NCBI GenBank assembly: GCA_041180805.1
Contig: JBEGQX010000055.1
Span: 1 to 8,433 of the forward strand
Direction: 5' to 3'
Length of the DNA: 8,433 nucleotides
From: JBEGQX01 sp041180805
GTDB taxonomy: Bacteria > Planctomycetota > Planctomycetia > Gemmatales > Gemmataceae
Each line of letters begins with the position of its first letter. Within the stretch, counting starts at the first letter, position 1. Below are positions 1-6,644 of the stretch, one piece after another. The translations under genes were made by a program, and so were the position numbers. The notes under the pieces were generated by a model. That model ran no database searches and was not told the origin of the DNA. It saw only the letters and a list, made by a program, of their open reading frames with translations.

Positions 1-922
1 TATGCAGCATTAAGCCGTTTACCATCAGGCTTAATAGGCCAACGGGAACCATGGTGACTAATATTCCATGAATCACAATTTTCCACCAACACGAATGGTA
101 GAGGATTGCCCAGAGTAATTGCCTTTGAATCCAGGGAACCAGGGATGACAAAGTGATGGATTCCCTGTTCACCATGAGAATGAATGGAGCAAATTGAACT
201 GAATAACCGGATTTTTTTAGAATATCAAAAAGTGGTACATCTTGGACTAAGGTTTTTTCATAGTAATCAGCGACCTTGCATTCTTTGAAAACATCCATCC
301 TGATGGCCAGCGATCCACCCCAGGGAATTTTAAAAAATACCATTTGAAGAACCGCCGGAATATTCCAGATATAACGAACCAAATCTCCCAAACTTGCCCT
401 TGGGGGGAAGTACCAGCGCTGCCCGGTAACGGTGCCAACGTTTTTATCCCTGAAGGGTGCCAGCAATTCACGCAACCAGGTTTTATGCGGAACGGCATCC
501 GCATCTATCATCGCAACCACTTCATATTCATTTCCATGATTTTGTATGGTTTGCAACAGGGCACTGTTCACCAAGCTGCATGTTGGCTTGCGATTCGTTA
601 ACACTTCGATTTTTACATTGGTTTTCCCACTGGCAAGGACCAGATTTTGCGCAAATTTGTAAACCGGATCATCCGGATGATCGACCACGATGAATACATC
701 GTAATTTGGGTAATCCTGATCGAGTAGTTTTGGTAATGCAATTGCCAAAAAGGGATCCATGCCACGCAGATTTAAGCAGATGATTGTTTTAGGGCATTCC
801 GAGTCTTGTAGCGGTTTAAGTTGGTGACCTTTTATGACCCGGCAAAAATTCCAAACAAAGATAAAATGAAGGCATAAAAGCATTGCCAAGCTGCAGAAGA
901 TGCAAATTGCAAAAATGGTCAT
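1..922 (-). CDS. Membrane-anchored family 2 glycosyltransferase (ceramide glucosyltransferase-like), C-terminus beyond the window
   Basis: The reading frame is open from an ATG at 922 to the left edge (307 codons seen, 3' end missing). An in-frame TAA at 935-937 leaves this ATG as the only nearby start, with a weak AAGAAG ribosome site 8 bases upstream. Residues 1-26 form a hydrophobic membrane segment. A GT-A nucleotide-sugar fold follows: a GMDP motif at 54-57, DQDYPNYDVFIVVD with D81, the metal-binding D-A-D at 140-142, GGS at 202-204, and a probable catalytic aspartate D228 in VQD. A QRQLLW sequence at 266-271 occupies the place of the (Q/R)xxRW acceptor motif. The visible end (about 282-307) is hydrophobic, consistent with C-terminal membrane helices. 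The motif order matches the GT2 branch containing ceramide glucosyltransferase and HpnI-like enzymes, which transfer a sugar to a membrane lipid at the cytoplasmic face. The actual lipid and sugar are unknown. The family is clear; the substrate is inference. Confidence 0.88.
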   Translation of the reverse strand, partial: MTIFAICIFCSLAMLLCLHFIFVWNFCRVIKGHQLKPLQDSECPKTIICLNLRGMDPFLAIALPKLLDQDYPNYDVFIVVDHPDDPVYKFAQNLVLASGKTNVKIEVLTNRKPTCSLVNSALLQTIQNHGNEYEVVAMIDADAVPHKTWLRELLAPFRDKNVGTVTGQRWYFPPRASLGDLVRYIWNIPAVLQMVFFKIPWGGSLAIRMDVFKECKVADYYEKTLVQDVPLFDILKKSGYSVQFAPFILMVNRESITLSSLVPWIQRQLLWAILYHSCWWKIVIHGILVTMVPVGLLSLMVNGLMLH

Positions 923-1343
923 AAATATTTCTTCTTAAGGGTGTCTGCCAATTGGGTCTTTACATACTTTTTAATGCTGAAGAATTGTGAATATCACCTT
1001 AAAGTAACCTATAGAAAACTAAACAATGTCGGTTGTTAACTTAATTAGCTTTCCAAGGAATAGTATTGGGTAGTCTTGAGGTGAATTTTTTGGGATGGAA
1101 AACTAAGCAATGAATTGGGTGAAACGGATTATGGTGACTTTTCTTAGATCATTTAAAACTTGGATTCATTATGATGCTCCAAAGAATGTTTACGGGGATT
1201 TCTTAGAATCCGAAGTCTCTTATCATGGTACTTGATAGGGGTGATGAATTACCATAAATGCCTCGAACAAGGCTACCTTTGAAAAGGGCCTACGGCTACA
1301 CCCGTTCTACCATTCATAAAACGTGGACTACAAAACAATGCAC
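923..1343. other. Gene-free region between the divergent glycosyltransferase and LRR genes
   Basis: This stretch of about 420 bases is AT-rich and has stops in all frames, with no credible coding sequence, RNA gene or repeat. It must hold the promoters of both flanking genes, which diverge from it. On the plus strand TTGATA at 1232-1237 resembles a -35 box, but the best -10 candidate (CATAAA, 1253-1258) gives a short 15-base spacer, so I do not call a promoter. No convincing -35/-10 pair was found for the minus-strand gene. Confidence 0.5.
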
Positions 1344-2633
1344 ATGAAAATTTTCACAATAGCTGTTTTGCTACTCATTCCAATCACCCTGCTGCAAGCG
1401 GCGGTGCCCGATCTTTCCAAGATTACATCAAAGGCTGATCTCGATGCTTATATTGCTGCCACGAATGATCCATCGTTGAAACAAGCTTTAAGAGACCAGA
1501 GTGCGGCGATTCTTGCGGCGGCAGCTCAGTATCCGCATGTGAAAGCGGTGATCCGCACCATAGAAAGTGCCCCAGGCACTTTCGCCAAGGCTAACAACAC
1601 GCCCATGGAATTGAAGAAAGTTGCGGGTGGCGAAATTGCTGTTTTTGACACTCTAACTCTTGTCAGTACAAGCATTGCAAACGGCAAAGCGCATGCCTAT
1701 CGTGATGCCAAGGATGATCCTTACGATGCGACTTTCATGGAGCATCTAGGCCATATTCACAACCTTGAATCCCTCAAGATCGTGGCTACGAAAATCGAGG
1801 ATTCCTGGTTGCCGCCACTGTTGAAGCTCAAGAATCTCAAATCGTTTAGTATGGAGGCGACTGCCAGAGGCCTTAAGGGAAATCCTGCTCTTGGCGATCC
1901 TAGTCTGAAGCGACTTCGGGCACTCGAGCAGTGCCCCGGGTTAACCTCGCTGGAGCTGGCTTACTTTGGCCAGGCTACGGATTCCGGCCTCGAACATCTG
2001 GCAGGGCTGAAAAATCTTGAAAGCTTCACCTTTCGCGGTTCACCCATCAAAGGGCATGGTTTCGCGAAATTTCAGGGTTGGACCAAGCTGAAAAGGATCA
2101 ATTTTCATAGCAATAATCTTGATGATGAAGGGTTCGGCCATGTTTGCGATCAGTTTCCCAACCTTGAGTTCATAAAGCTTTGGCACTCAAAGTCCCTTAC
2201 CGATGCCAGCGCTGAGCATCTCAAAAAGCTGAAGAATCTAAAGGGCATTGAAATTAGTTGTTCGAAGGCGACCGCAGGCCTGGTCAAGCCTCTTCGTGAC
2301 CTGCCCATGGAGTATGTGGCTTTAGAATATGGGGTGAATGCTCCGGCAGGCGATGCGATAGACACGGTAAAGTCCATTCCAACGCTTCGAAGGCTCAAGT
2401 TGTCAGGTGTTCCCCTAACCAATGCCAATCTTAGTGCGCTTGCATCAGCGACTCAGATTTCGGAGCTTTCCTTTCAATTAAGCGAATTGCCGGAGGAGCG
2501 CCTTCCATATGTACAACCTTTCTCATTTTTGAAATCATTGCGCCTCGATTCAGCCAAGAAGCCATTTAGCCTTGAGACTCAGCAAAAAGTGAAAGCTTTG
2601 CTGCCCAAGGTTGAGGTCACATTCGGCAACTAA
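1344..2633 (+). CDS. Secreted leucine-rich-repeat protein
   Basis: From the ATG at 1344 the product has 429 residues and a good Sec signal peptide: MK, a hydrophobic core IFTIAVLLLIPITLL, and a likely cut after QA near residue 19. In-frame starts at 1338 (ATG) and 1323 (GTG) would add 2 or 7 residues before the signal; none has a clear ribosome site, so the start is uncertain. Residues about 27-85 are alanine-rich and probably helical. From about 133 to the end run irregular leucine-rich repeats of roughly 24-26 residues with the pattern L..L.(L/I)......(T/D)..L..L..LKNL, for example LTSLELAY, DSGLEHLAGLKNLESF and LKRINF. This is the ribonuclease-inhibitor-like LRR style common in planctomycetes. 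The protein ends LPKVEVTFGN, a familiar closing for this group. It is probably a periplasmic or surface protein-binding scaffold; no catalytic motif is visible and no partner can be named. Confidence 0.85.
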   Translation: MKIFTIAVLLLIPITLLQAAVPDLSKITSKADLDAYIAATNDPSLKQALRDQSAAILAAAAQYPHVKAVIRTIESAPGTFAKANNTPMELKKVAGGEIAVFDTLTLVSTSIANGKAHAYRDAKDDPYDATFMEHLGHIHNLESLKIVATKIEDSWLPPLLKLKNLKSFSMEATARGLKGNPALGDPSLKRLRALEQCPGLTSLELAYFGQATDSGLEHLAGLKNLESFTFRGSPIKGHGFAKFQGWTKLKRINFHSNNLDDEGFGHVCDQFPNLEFIKLWHSKSLTDASAEHLKKLKNLKGIEISCSKATAGLVKPLRDLPMEYVALEYGVNAPAGDAIDTVKSIPTLRRLKLSGVPLTNANLSALASATQISELSFQLSELPEERLPYVQPFSFLKSLRLDSAKKPFSLETQQKVKALLPKVEVTFGN

Positions 2634-2751
2634 AAATAATTTTTTGACCACTTCTGAATCTCATTGAATGGACTCACTGCAAACCGAAGTGCTTGAGTTA
2701 TCGATTATTTCACACCATGTTTTCCCAGTTGGTGAGATTATTTTTAACACC

Positions 2752-2780
2752 TTGATGAATTAGTACAAAATTGCTACCAT
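2752..2780 (+). promoter_or_regulatory. Possible sigma70-type promoter of the DUF1559-phosphoesterase pair
   Basis: TTGATG (2752-2757) and TACCAT (2775-2780) are separated by an optimal 17-base spacer, each matching the consensus at four of six positions. They lie about 40 bases before the ATG at 2821, in the 187-base gap after the LRR gene. There is no experimental support, and AT-rich gaps give such matches by chance. Confidence 0.4.
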
Positions 2781-2788
2781 TTAATAAT

Positions 2789-2801
2789 GAGATTTAATCT
2801 C
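2789..2801. repeat. Short palindrome GAGATT-T-AATCTC in the DUF1559 leader
   Basis: Two perfect 6-base arms flank one central base. The element begins 9 bases after the proposed -10 box and ends just before the AAGGAA ribosome site (2805-2810), so it would overlap the transcription start or early leader. That position suits an operator, but with a 1-base centre it cannot fold into a normal RNA hairpin. Its regulatory role is inference only. Confidence 0.3.
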
Positions 2802-2820
2802 AACAAGGAAAGCCAAGCCA

Positions 2821-3882
2821 ATGGAGGCGAATTACCTTGGAACCTGTCATTCGTGCGTATTTCTACCGAATTCAAGGATATCAGCAGTGTATCGTAATAC
2901 TCGAACCGGATTCACTCTCATTGAATTGCTCGTGGTTATAGCCATCATTGCAATTTTGATTGGGCTACTCCTGCCTGCGGTTCAAAAGGTCCGCGAGGCT
3001 GCTGCGCGCACGCAATGTGCGAATAACCTCAAGCAGGCAGGTTTAGCCCTGCACAACTACGAAGGAACCTATGGAAGTTTTCCCCCCGGCTTTGTTTCCA
3101 ATATCACGGGAACCTGGAGCGGAGGCGCAAACGATGCTATCGCAGAGTCTGGCCCCGGGTGGGGCTTCCTCGCATTAATTCTTCCCTATGCGGAGCAAGA
3201 AAACCTCTATCGTTCCATCAACCTTAATCTTCCAATCGCCAATGCGGCCAACTCAACGGCTCGCAGTACAACAGTAAATATCTACCGTTGCCCATCGGAC
3301 CCGGGGCCGGCTCGTACCTCCGTCTGGATGGCCCCGGCAAATGGCGGTACCCCGATGCCAGCTTCTGCCGGTGCAATTACCAACATGGCCACCACAAGCT
3401 ATGTTGGTTGCCTGGGTGGTGGTAACCCTGCCGACGCACCAGCATACACTGCGATCTATGAGCAACAACCTTTCAATGGTATCTTCCACCGGAATCAGGG
3501 TGTGCGTATTGCTGATATCTCTGATGGTACTTCAAACACAATTGGTGTAGGCGAGCGGATGAGTGCGTTCTCACCCAATGGGTGGGCCGGTGTCATACCT
3601 GGTGGCGCGTCAGTTTATAGCACCGAGCAGGCTGTAAGGTTGGGGCAACAGGTCGGGGTTACTGCTCGACCGGCAATCACGCAGGTGACAGTACATTGCC
3701 GCTCTAGCGGGCCCAATGCACCCACCGCCAGTCCGGGCAGCTTCTTTGGACCACATCAAAACTCAAGCCTTTTCCTCAATATGGATGGGTCGACCCGGTT
3801 GATTCCTAGCACCATCAATGTGCAAACTTTCCGAGACTTGGCTGGTCGAAACGATGGCAGAATTACAACGGGTGATTTCTAA
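2821..3882 (+). CDS. DUF1559 (SBP_bac_10) prepilin-type N-terminal methylation protein
   Basis: The product has 353 residues from the ATG at 2821. It carries a type IV prepilin/pseudopilin signal: cleavage is expected between G30 and F31 in TRTG|FTLIELL, with the conserved glutamate at position +5 (E35) and a hydrophobic helix to about residue 52. PAVQKVREAAARTQC, NNLKQAGLALHNYE and SFPPGF follow, the hallmark start of the DUF1559 domain. The C-terminus has GPHQ, the MDGS element and a final GDF, as is usual, so the protein is complete. Members are exported by the type II secretion/type IV pilus-like route after prepilin peptidase processing; they are heavily duplicated in planctomycetes and of unknown function. 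An AAGGAA ribosome site lies 10 bases before the ATG. A GTG at 2887 with a better-placed site would leave a more typical 8-residue leader, so the true start may be there. The phosphoesterase gene follows after 44 bases. Confidence 0.93.
   Translation: MEANYLGTCHSCVFLPNSRISAVYRNTRTGFTLIELLVVIAIIAILIGLLLPAVQKVREAAARTQCANNLKQAGLALHNYEGTYGSFPPGFVSNITGTWSGGANDAIAESGPGWGFLALILPYAEQENLYRSINLNLPIANAANSTARSTTVNIYRCPSDPGPARTSVWMAPANGGTPMPASAGAITNMATTSYVGCLGGGNPADAPAYTAIYEQQPFNGIFHRNQGVRIADISDGTSNTIGVGERMSAFSPNGWAGVIPGGASVYSTEQAVRLGQQVGVTARPAITQVTVHCRSSGPNAPTASPGSFFGPHQNSSLFLNMDGSTRLIPSTINVQTFRDLAGRNDGRITTGDF
2874..2889 (+). promoter_or_regulatory. Alternative ribosome site and GTG start for the DUF1559 gene
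   Basis: AAGGA at 2874-2878 sits 8 bases before an in-frame GTG at 2887. Starting there gives MYRNTRTG before the prepilin cleavage point, a length and charge typical of DUF1559 leaders. The upstream ATG instead adds 22 residues (including two cysteines) that do not look like a prepilin leader. Confidence 0.5.
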
Positions 3883-3926
3883 TGAACCACAAATAATCCC
3901 CCAGCTTTGACCAGAGGAGCCAGCTA

Positions 3927-5003
3927 ATGTCCAGCCGAAATATGAATCGCCGCCAGTTCGCAGTCGCCGCGGCTGGAGCTGTTTCAATTCCAAATTTTTT
4001 GTTGGGAGAACAGTCAAATTCCAAGGATGAACCCGTGTCGTTTTACCTGGTTGGTGATACACACTTTCTCGCAAACAAGGAAGATACTAAAAAGCTTGAC
4101 GACCGTTCCGCCATCGTCACCACACGGCTCGTGGATTGGTTGAATAAATTGCCAGGTACCGAGATTCCCCAAAAGGCGGGAGGTGGAACAGTCTTGGCAC
4201 CGCGGGGAGTGATTCACGCTGGAGACTGCATTGATACAGGTGACAAGGCGGATGTGAAGATGCAGGAAACCGAATGGGCTGCGTTTGCTGATACATACGG
4301 GCTTACGGGTAAAGATGGCAAACTTAAGTTCCCGGTGTATGAGGTCCACGGAAATCACGATAGTCCACGCGGAGATGGCCTTGCGATACAGAGGATCATC
4401 ACGAGAAATAAAATGCGGCCCGGAGTAAAGCATCTCTCGAGGAACGGGGTTCATTATTCTTGGGATTGGGGTAACGTGCACTTTATTAACTTGGGTATTG
4501 TCGTGGGACAAGTTGAGGGCGTGACCCGCAGGCGTCGGTATGGCCCACTTGGGAGCTTGGAATTCCTGGTGAGTGATTTGAGGGAAAAGGTGGGTGCTTC
4601 TGGTAAACCGGTGGTTATCACGCACCATGTGGACATGCTGCGGTACGCTCTACCATTGCCAGTTGAGGACAAGAAGGCGGAAGGGATGGAATGGGACCCT
4701 GCCGATGTGAAGGGATTTTACGAGGCGATCCAAAGGTACAACATTGTGGCCATTCTTTACGGCCACACGCACGCCAGGAATGTTTTTCGATGGGATGGCA
4801 CGAACAAGGCTGCTAAGAATGGAATTCCCACATTTAACGTAGATAACAGCAGTCATTTTGCCGGAAAGCAGCAGGCTTTTTTCTACTTTGAGATTCGTGA
4901 TAATGGCCTGATTGTCCGGGAATACCAAACGACCGATGCATGGGAAACAGGTTCATGGACCCCATTGACATGGACTTCATCCATCAACGCAAACCAGAAG
5001 TGA
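3927..5003 (+). CDS. Tat-exported calcineurin-like metallophosphoesterase
   Basis: The product has 358 residues. The ATG at 3927 has a strong AGAGGAG ribosome site (3913-3919) 7 bases upstream. The N-terminus is a twin-arginine signal, NRRQFAVAAAG at 7-17, so the folded enzyme is probably exported through the Tat pathway. The five metal-binding blocks of the calcineurin-like family are all present: D44-T-H46, GDCIDTGD at 99-106, GNHD at 142-145, HH at 233-234 and GHTH at 279-282. This predicts a dinuclear metal centre that hydrolyses a phosphomono- or diester outside the cytoplasm; the substrate is unknown. Related planctomycete proteins are annotated only as metallophosphoesterases. The gene starts 44 bases after the DUF1559 stop with no terminator visible between, so co-transcription is plausible. 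The tail beyond about residue 290 probably closes the beta-sandwich. The family call is firm and the function unknown. Confidence 0.93.
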   Translation: MSSRNMNRRQFAVAAAGAVSIPNFLLGEQSNSKDEPVSFYLVGDTHFLANKEDTKKLDDRSAIVTTRLVDWLNKLPGTEIPQKAGGGTVLAPRGVIHAGDCIDTGDKADVKMQETEWAAFADTYGLTGKDGKLKFPVYEVHGNHDSPRGDGLAIQRIITRNKMRPGVKHLSRNGVHYSWDWGNVHFINLGIVVGQVEGVTRRRRYGPLGSLEFLVSDLREKVGASGKPVVITHHVDMLRYALPLPVEDKKAEGMEWDPADVKGFYEAIQRYNIVAILYGHTHARNVFRWDGTNKAAKNGIPTFNVDNSSHFAGKQQAFFYFEIRDNGLIVREYQTTDAWETGSWTPLTWTSSINANQK

Positions 5004-5187
5004 CATGCCGTTGGTTGCATATATTTAATCTGTAAACTGCGCCATCATCAAAAGTATAGGTTTTTGCTCACCGGAAACTTTGTCATTGGGTAACGGTAGC
5101 AAGAGGTTATTTTTAGCAATTGTGTAGTTATACTAAACAGCCTGCCATAATGGTCTATTAAAAGAATTGGCGCACCCCCCTAGTTGC

Positions 5188-5225
5188 CTCTTTACTGCAA
5201 CAAGGTTTCCGAGGTTGCCAAAGAG
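5188..5225. repeat. Imperfect inverted repeat between convergent genes
   Basis: CTCTTT (5188-5193) pairs with AAAGAG (5220-5225), and nested inside GCAAC (5197-5201) pairs with GTTGC (5214-5218). The two stems are joined by a 3/1 internal loop and close a 12-base loop. The element lies 15 bases past the stop codon of the minus-strand SGNH gene and about 185 bases past the phosphoesterase stop. Neither side carries a T tract, so it is not a standard intrinsic terminator, though it may protect 3' ends or support another kind of termination. The rest of the 5004-5239 gap shows nothing I can name. Confidence 0.35.
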
Positions 5226-5239
5226 AAGCGTATAGGAGT

Positions 5240-6214
5240 TTATGGAGTCGTCTTTGAGGCTGGGCCAGATTGAATTGCATCGGGCGGAACGGGTTTTCCG
5301 GCAATCAATGCATCGAGGACCGGCTTGAGTCGATGCGCATACTGGTCGTAGCCTGAAGGCGAAAGGTGGATGTTATCCGGTGTGAATAGTTCCTTTTTAA
5401 GCCTGCCATCTTTGTTGATGAAGTCAGGCGTTAGGTCCATCAATGTCACTCCGGGCAGGGAGCCGATTTTTAATTCGTCCACTGCGGCATTTGTTTTCTT
5501 GATATCTTCGTAAAACGCATTTCCTGGTTCGTGGGCCGGGAGTATTTTTACAACCACTACAGGGGTCTTCGTGAATTTCTGCCGAAGGTTTTCCACACAT
5601 GCCAGCAATCCCCTGGCCGCAGACTCGATACCTGTTTCCCTTGTAAAAAACATATTGTTGTTGCCAATCATCAGCACGATACACTTAGGCTCCAATCCTT
5701 CCACCCCACCATGGTCCAATCTCCAAAGCACATTTTGGATCTTATCACCTCCTATCCCGATATTGACGGCGCTGTAGCTTCCAAGATGTTTTTTCCAACC
5801 ATCATTAAGTGGCTTATTGTCTAGCGGACTACCCCATTGCTGGGTAATGCTATCGCCGACCAGAAGGACATCCACCTGCCCCTTGTTTTTCTTTACGTGT
5901 TCTACCAACTTTGCATGAGTATCCAGCCATGTAGTACCACTCCAGAAACCCGCTTGTGGCACCACTGGCCATAACGCGGGAAGGTGCTTCTTGGCTTCCC
6001 GGCCCGGTCGGCGTTCATACTCGGGTTGCAGTACATAGGCCCGCTCTTCAGGCGTCAAAGGCCAGCCGGTTTTCTGGGGTTCTACGGAAATGTATGGAGG
6101 TTCCGCCTTAAGTTTTTGGCCTGAAAAAATGCTTGCCAACAAAACAACAAGGATAGGGAGAATAGAAACCGGTGAATTCCACAAATTGCACGGCATTCTT
6201 AGATGGTTGTTCAC
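5240..6214 (-). CDS. Secreted SGNH/GDSL-family hydrolase (probable esterase)
   Basis: The product has 324 residues. It starts at a GTG at 6214, supported by GGAGA (6222-6226) 7 bases upstream; the later ATG at 6196 has no ribosome site. A hydrophobic segment at about 16-31 ending near KLKA (34-37) makes a Sec signal peptide. Residues 38-110 form an N-terminal extension (PEERAYVLQPEYERRPG) often seen on planctomycete members. The SGNH blocks follow: GDSITQQW with nucleophile S122, NIGIGGD with G155, IGNNN at 183-187, and DNIHLSPSGY with D280 and H283. The arrangement resembles the platelet-activating-factor acetylhydrolase IB-like branch, whose relatives remove acyl or acetyl groups, often from sugars. 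An exported carbohydrate or lipid esterase is the best guess; the substrate is not readable. No promoter was convincing in 6215-6351, and the gene lies downstream of the terminated tRNA unit, so it is probably transcribed alone. Confidence 0.92.
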   Translation of the reverse strand: MNNHLRMPCNLWNSPVSILPILVVLLASIFSGQKLKAEPPYISVEPQKTGWPLTPEERAYVLQPEYERRPGREAKKHLPALWPVVPQAGFWSGTTWLDTHAKLVEHVKKNKGQVDVLLVGDSITQQWGSPLDNKPLNDGWKKHLGSYSAVNIGIGGDKIQNVLWRLDHGGVEGLEPKCIVLMIGNNNMFFTRETGIESAARGLLACVENLRQKFTKTPVVVVKILPAHEPGNAFYEDIKKTNAAVDELKIGSLPGVTLMDLTPDFINKDGRLKKELFTPDNIHLSPSGYDQYAHRLKPVLDALIAGKPVPPDAIQSGPASKTTP

Positions 6215-6351
6215 AAAGTTATCTCCGTAAAAACCTTTTCAACCTTGAGAGCCTATTAGCTACTTATGATAAGTTTAAATTTGAGGCAAATTACTACCAG
6301 GACTTGAGTCAGGGGTTTCTGAATAAGCACGAGGGTGAGTTCAACGGTCGT

Positions 6352-6386
6352 AAAAAAAGCCCGTCCGACGTTCCCGCCGAAGGGCT
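6352..6386 (-). terminator. Intrinsic terminator of the tRNA-Pro gene
   Basis: Read on the minus strand, AGCCC-TTC-GGCG pairs with CGTC-GGA-(C)-GGGCT around a GGAA tetraloop. This gives about 12 pairs with two G-T wobbles and one bulged C, followed immediately by a run of seven Ts (6358 to 6352). It begins 15 bases after the tRNA end. Hairpin plus T tract is a textbook Rho-independent terminator and should isolate the SGNH gene from tRNA transcription. Confidence 0.88.
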
Positions 6387-6401
6387 AATTTCTGTAGATA
6401 G

Positions 6402-6476
6402 TCGGGGATACGGGATTTGAACCCATGACCTCTTGCACCCCAAGCAAGCGCGCTAGCCAGGCTGCGCTAATCCCCG
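6402..6476 (-). tRNA. tRNA-Pro (anticodon GGG)
   Basis: The minus strand folds into a complete 75-base cloverleaf. The acceptor CGGGGAT pairs perfectly with ATCCCCG, the D arm is GCGC/GCGC, the anticodon arm CTTGC/GCAAG encloses the loop TTGGGGT, and the T arm ATGGG/CCCGT encloses TTCAAAT. The five-base variable loop and discriminator A are normal. Loop positions 34-36 are GGG, which reads the proline codons CCC and CCU; the C1-G72 closing pair is typical of bacterial proline tRNAs. The CCA end is not encoded (the next bases are CTA) and must be added by the nucleotidyltransferase. Confidence 0.97.
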
Positions 6477-6490
6477 AATTACCTAACATC

Positions 6491-6518
6491 TTTATCGCCA
6501 TTATTTGCCGGATGTCAA
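6491..6518 (-). promoter_or_regulatory. Sigma70-type promoter of tRNA-Pro
   Basis: On the minus strand a perfect TTGACA -35 box (6518-6513) and a GATAAA -10 box (6496-6491, four of six) are separated by 16 bases. The -10 box lies 14 bases before the mature tRNA 5' end, leaving a very short 5' leader for RNase P to remove. A GC-rich discriminator of the stringently controlled kind is not evident. Confidence 0.65.
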
Positions 6519-6538
6519 TATGCTCGCGGTACTTTTTC

Positions 6539-6567
6539 TTGACCTAAATCCTTCTGCCATTTAATAT
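6539..6567 (+). promoter_or_regulatory. Sigma70-type promoter of the PPC-domain gene
   Basis: TTGACC (6539-6544, five of six) and TAATAT (6562-6567, four of six) are separated by exactly 17 bases. Transcription would begin near 6575, leaving an untranslated leader of about 70 bases before the ATG at 6645. Its -35 box lies about 20 bases from the divergent tRNA promoter's -35 box, so the two polymerase sites are nearly back to back. Confidence 0.5.
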
Positions 6568-6644
6568 TTAGGAATCGATTTGCTTCCAATACCTGCCTGA
6601 AGCATGGAATTTCCAGAAAATTGAATCCCGAAGGTGACTTTGAA

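Noticed and set aside
247..693. Overlapping open frames on both strands around 247-693
   Set aside because: They are shadows of the glycosyltransferase, whose motifs (D-A-D, GGS) fall in the open minus-strand frame running to the window edge.
923..1343. A riboswitch or small RNA in the long gap before the LRR gene
   Set aside because: I found no strong stem, intrinsic terminator or known riboswitch core there; GGGCC...ACCC near 1290-1305 pairs too poorly.
4014..4628. A 204-residue open frame antisense to the phosphoesterase gene
   Set aside because: It lies wholly opposite a gene with all five metal-binding blocks, has no recognisable domain, and its composition follows from the sense codons.
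6172..6420. An 82-residue plus-strand open frame crossing the SGNH start and the tRNA terminator
   Set aside because: It runs over the SGNH signal peptide coding region, a clear intrinsic terminator and the tRNA 3' end, with no ribosome site.
6402..6476. The tRNA-Pro as an integration site of a genomic island
   Set aside because: No integrase gene, no direct repeat of the tRNA 3' end and no abrupt change in composition is visible in the window.
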